Shown: positions 1 through 6,428 of the stretch, piece by piece
Numbering within the stretch: the stretch's first letter is position 1
How the letters are laid out: each line of letters starts with the position of its first letter
DNA from: DAONLM01 sp035406685
Lineage (GTDB): Bacteria; Spirochaetota; GWE2-31-10; MWDO01
DNA: 13,466 nucleotides
Direction of reading: 5' to 3'
Assembly (NCBI GenBank): GCA_035406685.1
Contig: DAONLM010000067.1
Span: forward strand, 1 to 13,466
Notes under the pieces: model-generated
Told to the model about the DNA's origin: nothing
Seen by the model: only the letters and a program-made list of their open reading frames with translations
Databases searched by the model: none
Program-made: the position numbers and the translations under genes

Positions 1-338
1 ATTTCGTATTTGTTTATACCCACTGTCATTTTATTATAAGACCCAAAAGAGGGGAGAATCTATCAAAAATAATGCAGTGGGTATTGGGAACATTCGCTGT
101 TAGATACAACAAAAAGTTAAAAATAAGAGGAAAGGTATGGTTTGATAGATTTAAGAGTGAAGTAATAGAAAAAATTGAGGATTTTGTGAGAAGTTTTAAA
201 AGGGTAAATGATAATTTAAAGAAAAATAACATAAAGGAAGGATTAGAAAATTATATTTTCTGTGGTATTTTTTATTTTAAGAATAAAAATTTTGAATTTG
301 TTGATAGATTACCTCTATTACTAGAATTTTTGATATGA
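1..338 (+). CDS. REP-associated (Y1/HUH) transposase-like protein, C-terminal part, 5' end outside window
   Basis: The frame is open from base 3 to the TGA at 336-338, so the gene starts upstream of the window; the ATG at 72 is internal. Seen: an HUH-type His-Cys-His triad (codons at 21-29), followed by IIRPKRGENLSKIMQW, a YNKK segment, and GKVWFDRFKSEVIE. These match in order the histidine motif, helix and RFKS-type segment of the IS200-like Y1 transposases associated with REP hairpins, which nick single-stranded DNA through a tyrosine. In that family the nucleophile lies in a Tyr-Ile-x-x-Asn-Pro block. Here the matching stretch reads RVNDNL (about 201-218), so Tyr is Arg and Pro is Leu. The protein is therefore probably inactive in strand transfer, or uses another residue. 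It could be a decaying relic or a domesticated DNA-binding protein. The family call is fairly sure; the inactivity is an inference from alignment by eye. Confidence 0.75.
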   Translation, partial: FVFVYTHCHFIIRPKRGENLSKIMQWVLGTFAVRYNKKLKIRGKVWFDRFKSEVIEKIEDFVRSFKRVNDNLKKNNIKEGLENYIFCGIFYFKNKNFEFVDRLPLLLEFLI

Positions 339-507
339 AGTAAAAATTACTATTTACGATTTAAAAACATTTTTTTATATAAAAAATAAAAAAAATATTT
401 AAAATAGCTATAATTTAATAATAAGAAGTATACAGATATCTGTCTACTTTGAAGGGATATCCCCCTTCTAACAATGGGATATTATTAGAATATAACAATT
501 ATCTTTC
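339..507. other. Non-coding stretch with GATATC-centred palindromes
   Basis: This convergent gap lies between the transposase-like gene and the stop of the hydrogenase-like receptor gene. It contains an AT-only palindrome at 371-386, a perfect 12 bp palindrome ACAGATATCTGT at 432-443, and a hairpin with arms GAAGGG (451-456) and CCCTTC (463-468) that has the perfect core GGGATATCCC at 454-463. None is followed by a convincing T-tract on either strand, so I do not call a terminator. Hairpins next to a REP-type transposase can be its substrates, but that link is not shown here. Confidence 0.5.
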
Positions 508-2322
508 TTATTCAGTTAATTTTAAAAGATTATTTGATTCATCCATTAAGTCCTGCATTAACATTGTTATATTTTGCATTGTATTAAAAAATTCTTCATA
601 ACTATTTTTTACAGACTCTAAATCCATTAAAACAGTCTCGCCTCTCTTATTTATCTGATTTATTTTTTCTATTAATTCTTTTACCATTGGTGTAATCTTT
701 TCTACCTCTTCTGCTGTCTGACTGGAAAGTTTATCTACCTCATGTGCTACTATAGCAAAACCTTTACCAGCAGCCCCAGCCCTTGCAGCCTCAATTGCTG
801 CATTAAGAGAAAGAAGATGCGTTTGATCCGATATCTCTGTTATTGCTTCTACTATGGGAGTAAAATTTTTAGAAAGATTAACAAGCCCTTCATTTGAATT
901 ATTAACATGCAACAATGCATCATGAGTTATAGAAAATGAATTATTAATTTCAGCAAATATTATTTTTATACCATCTAATTTTTCATTTACCTCAGTTATT
1001 GATTTATGAACTCTTTGAGCAAGAGTTATAAGATTTTCATTTTTTTCGTTTAACTCTTTTATAAGATAAAAATGACAATTATCTTTTTTATTCAGCCCGG
1101 CAAGAATTGCTTTTGCCATCTCTTCACAAGAATGGTATCCGCATGCTCTACAATTTTTAAAATCTTTTTCTTCAAATTTTTTCATCTCAATATATACTTT
1201 TTGCAACTCTTCATCTTTATAAATAGAGGTATCAATCTCTTTCTTTTTCTTTGTATACTTTCTTTCAAACTTATTATTTTTTAATTCATCTTTTAATTTT
1301 TTAAATTTCTTCTTCCAATTTTTTAACGTCCCAAATTTCTTTTGTTGTTCTTTAATTCTTTCGTTTATAAAGGCATCAGCCTCGTCTTGAGTAAATTGTT
1401 TTAAAGTCCCAGGTCCAAAACTACACCCTTTTTCACAATTTAAAATATCAACTATTAAGGGAAATGGCTTATTTTCTTTAATGTTATTGGATAATTCTTT
1501 GAAATACTCTTCATAGACAATTTCACCTTCTATCTTTCTTATAGCAAATGGTATATTTATATCTCTCAAAACTGTGTCTCTCAAGCCACCAGGCCTTGAA
1601 AAATTTACGGCTCTTTCTGCTTCAAATTCATCAAATCTACCATCTGGCAACTCTTTTAAATTAATACCTCTTCTCTCAATATAATCTCTTAAACTTTTAT
1701 ATGTAATGTTATAGTTTATATAATTATGTGTATTTGGATCTTTAAATTCAAAAGCCTTCGCAATACATGGACTTAAGAATGCTATCTCGCCAGCAAATCC
1801 CTTTACCTCTCTTAAATATCTTGCCGTTGCCATGGCTGGGCTATCCACAGGTGCAAGATATTCCATTAGTTCTGGCATATACATCTCAATGTATTTAACA
1901 ATAGCAGGACATGGTTGTGCTATCACACACTTTGGTTTATTCTTTTCAATAAATTCTTCATATTTTAATACAGTAAGCTCTGCACCAAAACTTACATCGT
2001 ATACCTTTTTGGCTTTAAGATTATTTTTAAGATAATAGATTATCTTTTTAAAATCAGGTCCCCATGATACAACTGCTGAAGGAGCAACTATAAATGCAAG
2101 ATTATCATGCGGCTTTGATAAAAATTCTTCAAAATCATCTACAAAATATCTTGCATTGTGTTCACATGCTTCAACACATCTACCACAATATATACAATCT
2201 TTATTATTGACAATTACAATATCACCACTTCCATTATTACAGAATTTAATGGGGCATACGGCTATACATCTATGACAATTAACGCAATTCTCCTTATTAA
2301 CTTTTATTAATTCGAGATCCAT
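508..2322 (-). CDS. Cytoplasmic [FeFe]-hydrogenase-like redox/H2 chemoreceptor (ferredoxin + H-cluster domain + FeS domain + methyl-accepting signalling domain)
   Basis: Residues are numbered from the chosen start; a longer reading from 2340 adds six residues. I prefer 2322 because AAAGGG lies 7 nt upstream of it, while 2340 has no ribosome site. Seen in order: two 4Fe-4S ferredoxin motifs (C13, C16, C19, C23 and C43, C46, C49, C53); a hydrogenase large-subunit C-terminal domain (about 75-310) with QPCP (C138), SPCIAK (C186, K189) and CEKGC (C296, C300); a charged Lys-rich linker; a small FeS domain with C391, C394, C399 and probably C416; and a short methyl-accepting signalling domain (about 430-600) with the hairpin tip around DQTHLLSLNAAIEAARAG. 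No membrane segment is present. The four cysteines that hold the 4Fe-4S part of an H-cluster appear kept, but the proton-relay Cys of the usual SCCP motif is Pro. This suggests a sensor rather than a turnover enzyme. It has its own promoter and follows hflX by about 100 bp. Confidence 0.85.
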   Translation of the reverse strand: MDLELIKVNKENCVNCHRCIAVCPIKFCNNGSGDIVIVNNKDCIYCGRCVEACEHNARYFVDDFEEFLSKPHDNLAFIVAPSAVVSWGPDFKKIIYYLKNNLKAKKVYDVSFGAELTVLKYEEFIEKNKPKCVIAQPCPAIVKYIEMYMPELMEYLAPVDSPAMATARYLREVKGFAGEIAFLSPCIAKAFEFKDPNTHNYINYNITYKSLRDYIERRGINLKELPDGRFDEFEAERAVNFSRPGGLRDTVLRDINIPFAIRKIEGEIVYEEYFKELSNNIKENKPFPLIVDILNCEKGCSFGPGTLKQFTQDEADAFINERIKEQQKKFGTLKNWKKKFKKLKDELKNNKFERKYTKKKKEIDTSIYKDEELQKVYIEMKKFEEKDFKNCRACGYHSCEEMAKAILAGLNKKDNCHFYLIKELNEKNENLITLAQRVHKSITEVNEKLDGIKIIFAEINNSFSITHDALLHVNNSNEGLVNLSKNFTPIVEAITEISDQTHLLSLNAAIEAARAGAAGKGFAIVAHEVDKLSSQTAEEVEKITPMVKELIEKINQINKRGETVLMDLESVKNSYEEFFNTMQNITMLMQDLMDESNNLLKLTE

Positions 2323-2363
2323 AATACATCCCTTTTTCATTAGATATTTTTATTTTATTTTCG

Positions 2364-2377
2364 ACTATTACAATAGT
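2364..2377. promoter_or_regulatory. 14 bp inverted repeat in the leader of the hydrogenase-like receptor gene
   Basis: ACTATTACAATAGT has 6 bp arms around a 2 bp centre. It lies about 17-30 nt downstream of the predicted transcription start (near 2394). Its place suits a repressor site or a small leader hairpin. It does not match a regulator box that I can name with confidence. Confidence 0.35.
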
Positions 2378-2400
2378 TTTATTAAATATTCTTTTAAGAG

Positions 2401-2429
2401 AATATAATTAAAATTTATCCAAAAGTCAA
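2401..2429 (-). promoter_or_regulatory. Sigma-70-type promoter for the hydrogenase-like receptor gene
   Basis: On the minus strand, TTGACT (2424-2429) and TATATT (2401-2406) are separated by exactly 17 bp. The -35 hexamer overlaps the TGA stop of hflX (2426-2428). The predicted start near 2394 gives a leader of about 70 nt. This suggests the receptor can be transcribed separately from the upstream porin-hflX pair. A 7 bp inverted repeat around CTTAAA overlaps the -10 region. Confidence 0.55.
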
Positions 2430-3514
2430 AAAAATTGTAAAATTTTTTGCTTTAGATTTTCTATTCCAATATTATTTTTTACAGAAATAAAAACACTGTT
2501 TTCATTACCATTAAGATCCTGGTAATTATTGAGATCTATGAGATCAATCTTATTATAAACTTTAATTATCGGTATAGAACTTGCACCAATCTCTTCAAGA
2601 ACAGAATTCACTGATTTGATATGTGTTTCCATTGCCGGCGAAGAGATATCAATAACATGAAGAATTAATTTAGAAGAGGCAATTTCTTTTAAAGTAGATT
2701 TAAAAGATGCAACTAATGAGTGTGGTAATTTATTTATAAAGCCAACTGTATCATTTAATAGAATAATTAAATTTTCATTTATATAAACTCTTCTAACTGT
2801 ATTATCAAGCGTGGCAAAAAGCATATTCTCCACATATAGATTTGTCTTTGCCAGCAGATTCATAAGAGAAGATTTACCAGCGTTTGTATAACCAACAAGT
2901 GAGACAAGATTTTCATTTTCTCTATTTTTTCTTCTGTTATCCATCTGAACTTCAAGTTTTTCAAGTTTCTTCTTTATCTTTGCAATTTCATTTTTTACTA
3001 TTCTTTTATCGAGTTCTATCTGTTTTTCCCCTTCACCACCTCTCATCCCTATTCCACCCTCTATTCTTGAAAAGTGATCCCATCTATTTCTCAATCGAGG
3101 TAAGAGATATTCCATACTGGCAAGTTTAACCTGAAGTTTTGCCTCCAATGTTTTTGCTCTTTTATTAAAAATATTTAAAATAATCTCTGTCCTTCCAAAA
3201 ATTGTAACTCCTAATATTTTTTCAAGATTTCTCTCCTGAACACCGGTAAGTTCATTATCAAATATTGCTGATTCTATTCTGTTTTCATCTATATATTTTT
3301 TTATCTCTTCAAGCTTACCTCTTCCGAGGAAAAAATCTGGTTCTATTTTATCTCTTTTTTGAGTAAAAATATTTAAGACTTCAAGCCCAAGTGTTAAGGC
3401 AAGAAGTCTCATCTCTTCGATTGAGTTATAAAAGTCGAATTCTTTTGTATCTGGAAGTTTTAATGCAATGATTATAGTTCTTTTATTTTTTTCAAAAGAA
3501 AAATTCTCAAGCAT
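2426..3514 (-). CDS. hflX: GTPase HflX (50S ribosome-associated)
   Basis: HflX is a translation-factor-type GTPase that binds the 50S subunit and helps split stalled or stressed ribosomes. Seen in 362 residues: the HflX-specific N-terminal part with GRGKLEEI (64-71), FDNELTGVQERNLE (85-98), FGRTEIILNIF (106-116) and the glycine-rich GGIGMRGGEGEKQIE segment (153-167); a coiled-coil-like linker (about 172-200); then the G domain with G1 GYTNAGKS (208-215), the switch region FATLDNTVRR, G3 DTVGFI (255-260), G4 NKID (321-324) and a G5-like SVKNNIG. The usual TLDPT of the switch region is TLDNT. The C-terminal extension of the E. coli protein is absent, as in many short homologues. Its ATG overlaps the stop of the upstream outer-membrane gene by one base (TAATG) and has no good ribosome site of its own, so translation is probably coupled. 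Confidence 0.96.
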   Translation of the reverse strand: MLENFSFEKNKRTIIIALKLPDTKEFDFYNSIEEMRLLALTLGLEVLNIFTQKRDKIEPDFFLGRGKLEEIKKYIDENRIESAIFDNELTGVQERNLEKILGVTIFGRTEIILNIFNKRAKTLEAKLQVKLASMEYLLPRLRNRWDHFSRIEGGIGMRGGEGEKQIELDKRIVKNEIAKIKKKLEKLEVQMDNRRKNRENENLVSLVGYTNAGKSSLMNLLAKTNLYVENMLFATLDNTVRRVYINENLIILLNDTVGFINKLPHSLVASFKSTLKEIASSKLILHVIDISSPAMETHIKSVNSVLEEIGASSIPIIKVYNKIDLIDLNNYQDLNGNENSVFISVKNNIGIENLKQKILQFF

Positions 3515-5466
3515 TAAAACTTAATCTCAGACCAGAGTTTAAATGTCCCAAATGAGCTCTGATTTCCAATTGGATTTATTACTCCCAATAGTAACTTCGG
3601 CGATTCAGCAGAAATTCCAACTGCCAGATTCTTTATTATATCAAAGTTAACACCTAATTCAAAAGAAAGAGCATTACCACCTGGCCATCTCTTCCATTTC
3701 ATTGGCTCCCCATTCTTAACATCCACCCATGTATCCAGAGTAGAGTCATATTTATACTTAAATTCTGTTGTTGAATCTATTAATCTTGCATTTCTTGCAA
3801 GCCCAAATGTAAAATCTAAATAGAATGTTATCTTTTCTGGTCCAAGATTGTGAAGGATAAATTCATTTTTTAATATTTCATAAAAATATATTTCTGCTGG
3901 ATATTCAAAATATATTGCTGTAAAATGAATGGTATTTGAAACCTTATATTGGAATGTATCTCCAAAAAAAGTCTTTGAATCAAAACCAGCTATGAGACTC
4001 ATATTAAATAGATAATCTTCATATAATTGATCTAAAAATTTTATATTTTCATTTCCAACTCTTAAAAAGCCACCCTTCCCATATTTATAAGAATAGATTA
4101 AAGGGAATTTAATATATAATTTTTCATCCAGTAAGGTAAGTTCTGCAAGAAATGATATCATTGTTGCAACATTCTGAATTGCAAATTTTGCATTTATATT
4201 CCAGTTAAGTTCAAATTTTAATCTATCATTCTTACCGGTTTTTAATTTAATATCAAAAGGTAAAGAGAGTCCTGCTGCAAATGTTGACCATCCAAAATCC
4301 ATATCACCAGTGGCATCTGTTTGAAATGCATAACTTAGAGATATCTTAGGATCAAAGACAAATGTCTTACTATGAAATTTTGGAGAAAATCTTGCAAAAA
4401 ATCCATAATCCACATAACTATCTTCAAGATATCTTGGGTCAAAGGCATCTTTTGATGCAATACCCCCTTCTGCAAAAAAATGAAAACCATCAGTAATATC
4501 TTTATCAAATCCAAAGGCAAAACCATGAGGCCTTTGATTGACATTTGGATTAAGAGGATCTCTTTTTAGCATTCCATTTGACCATAGAGTCATTGCTTCA
4601 GAGACACCACTATAAGGCTCATAACTATTTGCATCATAATGTAAATAACTATATTCAGAAGGATTAAAAGAATAGTAAAGAGAATCATATTTTGTATCGT
4701 CAGATGTGTCTGCAATATAACCATTATTAAAAAATGTATGATTTAGTTTTAACACATCGACCATTTGTTCAACACCGTAATATTTATGAACAGTTTTAAC
4801 ATCGCTATAATCAAAGAAAAATCCAGTTCCCATTAAATTGTTTACCTTTGCCTCTTCAAGAACAATGTAAAAATTACCAAAAAGTACATTTGAAGATGTA
4901 TCGAGTCTTGGGAAAAATACCTGAGTTTTTTTACCAGTATCATCCGTTGCATCAACAACATACCACCCACCCTGAGGTTGAAATTTAGATAGCCCAAGAG
5001 AGTCAAATTTTAACTTTATTATAATCTCTGTTCCATCTTCACTTGGCGATTTACTTTGGGCCACTATTTTTTTACCTAAATCCATTTTAAATCTTATATT
5101 ATTTTCAAAATCAAAACCATGAGCAATTGGCAAAGGTTGTTTAAATCTTGGGGAACTATTTATAGTCCCACCAATTGCCCATAAAGAGACCCCATAAGTT
5201 ACTTTTGTTGAACCTTCAAATATAAAAGAAAACCAGTCTGTTTTATCTTTTAACTCTTTTACATCTTTTTTAAGAGCATCAATCTCTCTTTGTAATTGAA
5301 GGATATCTGTTGTTGACTCCTTTTGATTCTCTTTTGTAGTTGAATCTTTTAGAATAGTTGATGTATCAGAAGAATAATATTCTATATCTTCTTCATCATC
5401 CTGAGAAAAAATTGTAAAACAAAATCCTAAAAAAATAATTATTAAAAAGAATTTAATTTTATTCAT
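3514..5466 (-). CDS. Exported outer-membrane beta-barrel protein, family unknown
   Basis: The 650-residue reading from 5466 is preferred over the in-frame ATG at 5478: GAGGG lies 5 nt upstream of 5466, and the predicted transcript starts near 5490, leaving only about 12 nt before 5478. Seen: a signal peptide (residues 1-21, Lys-Ile-Lys then a Phe/Ile/Leu-rich core); an acidic, Ser/Thr-rich stretch (22-53); a short heptad region (about 54-77, LQREIDALKKDVKELKDK), as in porins with a periplasmic coiled coil; then a long run of alternating aromatic and polar residues typical of membrane beta-strands, ending in KLWSEIKF. A C-terminal Phe is the usual signal for barrel assembly by BamA. The substrate is not readable from sequence. 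The gene is followed directly by hflX with a 1 nt overlap, which is an unusual partner for a porin. Confidence 0.8.
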   Translation of the reverse strand: MNKIKFFLIIIFLGFCFTIFSQDDEEDIEYYSSDTSTILKDSTTKENQKESTTDILQLQREIDALKKDVKELKDKTDWFSFIFEGSTKVTYGVSLWAIGGTINSSPRFKQPLPIAHGFDFENNIRFKMDLGKKIVAQSKSPSEDGTEIIIKLKFDSLGLSKFQPQGGWYVVDATDDTGKKTQVFFPRLDTSSNVLFGNFYIVLEEAKVNNLMGTGFFFDYSDVKTVHKYYGVEQMVDVLKLNHTFFNNGYIADTSDDTKYDSLYYSFNPSEYSYLHYDANSYEPYSGVSEAMTLWSNGMLKRDPLNPNVNQRPHGFAFGFDKDITDGFHFFAEGGIASKDAFDPRYLEDSYVDYGFFARFSPKFHSKTFVFDPKISLSYAFQTDATGDMDFGWSTFAAGLSLPFDIKLKTGKNDRLKFELNWNINAKFAIQNVATMISFLAELTLLDEKLYIKFPLIYSYKYGKGGFLRVGNENIKFLDQLYEDYLFNMSLIAGFDSKTFFGDTFQYKVSNTIHFTAIYFEYPAEIYFYEILKNEFILHNLGPEKITFYLDFTFGLARNARLIDSTTEFKYKYDSTLDTWVDVKNGEPMKWKRWPGGNALSFELGVNFDIIKNLAVGISAESPKLLLGVINPIGNQSSFGTFKLWSEIKF

Positions 5467-5496
5467 TATAACCCTCATTTAAACTAAGTTTCTATG

Positions 5497-5525
5497 ACTA
5501 TACTAAAAAAATATTATTTTGTCAA
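5497..5525 (-). promoter_or_regulatory. Near-consensus sigma-70 promoter of the outer-membrane protein-hflX unit
   Basis: Minus strand: TTGACA (5520-5525), 17 bp spacer, TATAGT (5497-5502). The predicted start near 5490 gives a leader of about 24 nt that includes the GAGGG ribosome site. This is the best promoter match in the window and suggests strong expression. Confidence 0.75.
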
Positions 5526-5583
5526 AAGAATGATTATTTAAGATTTATAAGGGGAGATTTTATTTTTAGGCAAAAATTTTTTT

Positions 5584-5634
5584 TATTTTTTTCTAAAAGT
5601 TGTAAAGGATTTTCTTAAAAATTTTGTGATTAAT
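5584..5634 (+). repeat. Conserved non-coding element, copy 1 (upstream of first tandem-RHH-like gene)
   Basis: It consists of TATTTTTTTCT (5584-5594), 5 bases, then TTGTAAAGGATTTT (5600-5613), continuing with CTTAAAAATTTTGTGATTAAT to 5634. Bases 5600-5634 are identical over all 35 positions to 12865-12899. The element ends 32 nt before the ATG at 5667. No clear sigma-70 hexamer pair lies on the plus strand, so it may hold an operator, a promoter of another type, or both. It lies in the divergent gap shared with the outer-membrane protein gene. Confidence 0.75.
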
Positions 5635-5666
5635 TAATAAAAACTATTTTTTAGGGAGGAATTATT

Positions 5667-6197
5667 ATGAATACAAAATTAAATTACAAAAAAGATCATG
5701 AACTACATTTTGTAGTTACTTTTAATATGAAAAAAAAACTTGAGAGGATAGCAAAAAAAGAGAATCTCTCTTTATCAAGGTTAATCTGCTATGTATTACA
5801 AAAATTTTCTGATAGGGTCAAAAAGAGATACTGTTTTGGTAATGAAGATGGAAATGTTTACGAAAGGCTAAATGCTGATGCATCTATACATTTTTATTTA
5901 CCAAAGGAAGATTATCGATTCCTAAAAAAAGTCCATGCCGATTTGAATTTTTTCAGCATGGCTAAATTATTAAGAAGTATCCTTGAAATATTTATTGAAG
6001 AATATGAGAAAATTGGGATGCTTGGATTTGAGAAAAAGTGTAGCATAATGACATTGAGGTTATTTTTGAGACTAACGACTATTAAAAAATGGTGGAAGTC
6101 ACAAGAATTGTCCCACTTTGAGGGCAACACAACGCCTTTCTACAAGGCAATATACAACAATTGCTACCAGGTAATAGGCTTTGAAACCTATTATTAA
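5667..6197 (+). CDS. Small protein with two tandem ribbon-helix-helix-like units, paralogue 1; possible DNA-binding regulator
   Basis: I do not recognise a named family. The 176-residue protein has a strong ribosome site (GGGAGG, 7 nt before the ATG). Residues 11-50 (ELHFVVTFNMKKKLERIAKK, then a Ser-rich turn and a hydrophobic helix) and residues 73-115 (IHFYLPKEDYRFLKKVHADL, then FFSMAKLLRSILEIFIEEYE) each fit a strand followed by two helices, the outline of a ribbon-helix-helix DNA-binding unit. Two in one chain would make a single-chain pseudo-dimer. A linker with YCFGNEDGN joins them. The C-terminal 60 residues (KCSIMTLRLFLRLT, KKWWK, ELSHFEGNTTPFYKAIYNNC) are highly conserved in the second copy at 12934 and may bind a ligand, metal or partner; C57, C125, C167, H90 and H148 are shared. 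DNA binding is inferred from fold pattern only. The gene is divergent from the outer-membrane protein gene. Confidence 0.65.
   Translation: MNTKLNYKKDHELHFVVTFNMKKKLERIAKKENLSLSRLICYVLQKFSDRVKKRYCFGNEDGNVYERLNADASIHFYLPKEDYRFLKKVHADLNFFSMAKLLRSILEIFIEEYEKIGMLGFEKKCSIMTLRLFLRLTTIKKWWKSQELSHFEGNTTPFYKAIYNNCYQVIGFETYY
6172..6193 (+). other. Hairpin at the 3' end of paralogue 1
   Basis: A perfect 7 bp inverted repeat, TAATAGG (6172-6178) and CCTATTA (6187-6193), closes an 8-base loop; two G-T pairs could extend it. It spans the last codons and touches the stop at 6195-6197. There is no T-tract, so it is not a standard terminator. Confidence 0.4.
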
Positions 6198-6398
6198 TCA
6201 GATTTATTGAAAATTTTAAGAAAAACAAATACCACTTTTATAATTTTTTTCTCGAAAAAAATTAACCTCAGGCTAAATTTGCAATTTGATATCTCTAAAA
6301 ATAAAATTGCATCCTTATCTTTTTCTCTCTAAAAACAAAAAGAGATAAGAAGAAATCTGGTAATTAAATTTTTCAGCGAAACTAAAATAATACCTTAA
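6198..6398. other. Hairpin-rich non-coding stretch after paralogue 1
   Basis: No gene is visible. Inverted repeats: TGCAATTT (6280-6287) with AAATTGCA (6304-6311), and CTTATCTTTTT (6314-6324) pairing with the segment ending in GAGATAAG (about 6339-6349, one G-T pair). They follow directly on one another and lead into the terminator hairpin at 6399. This could be a structured 3' untranslated region or a small RNA; no known RNA family is recognised. Confidence 0.4.
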
Positions 6399-6421
6399 TA
6401 CGACAATTGTCGTAATTTTTT
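6399..6421 (+). terminator. Rho-independent terminator, plus strand
   Basis: A perfect 16 bp palindrome TACGACAATTGTCGTA (6399-6414) is followed after one A by six T (6416-6421), with a second T-run after CGG. It lies about 200 nt beyond the stop of paralogue 1 and only 8 bases before the stop of the convergent glycosyltransferase gene. On the minus strand no T-run follows, so it serves mainly plus-strand transcripts. Confidence 0.7.
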
Positions 6422-6428
6422 CGGTTTT

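Noticed and set aside
26..232. Minus-strand open frame opposite the transposase-like gene
   Set aside because: Its Phe/Leu-rich product is the usual shadow of a Lys/Asn-rich gene on the other strand, and the plus frame has clear family motifs.
451..468. Terminator for the hydrogenase-like receptor gene
   Set aside because: The hairpin is good but no T-run follows it on the minus strand.
5912..6130. Antisense open frame of 72 codons, with a similar antisense frame at 13191-13412 in the second copy
   Set aside because: Both lie inside the conserved part of the RHH-like genes; their likeness follows from the sense-strand conservation, and neither has a ribosome site that stands out.
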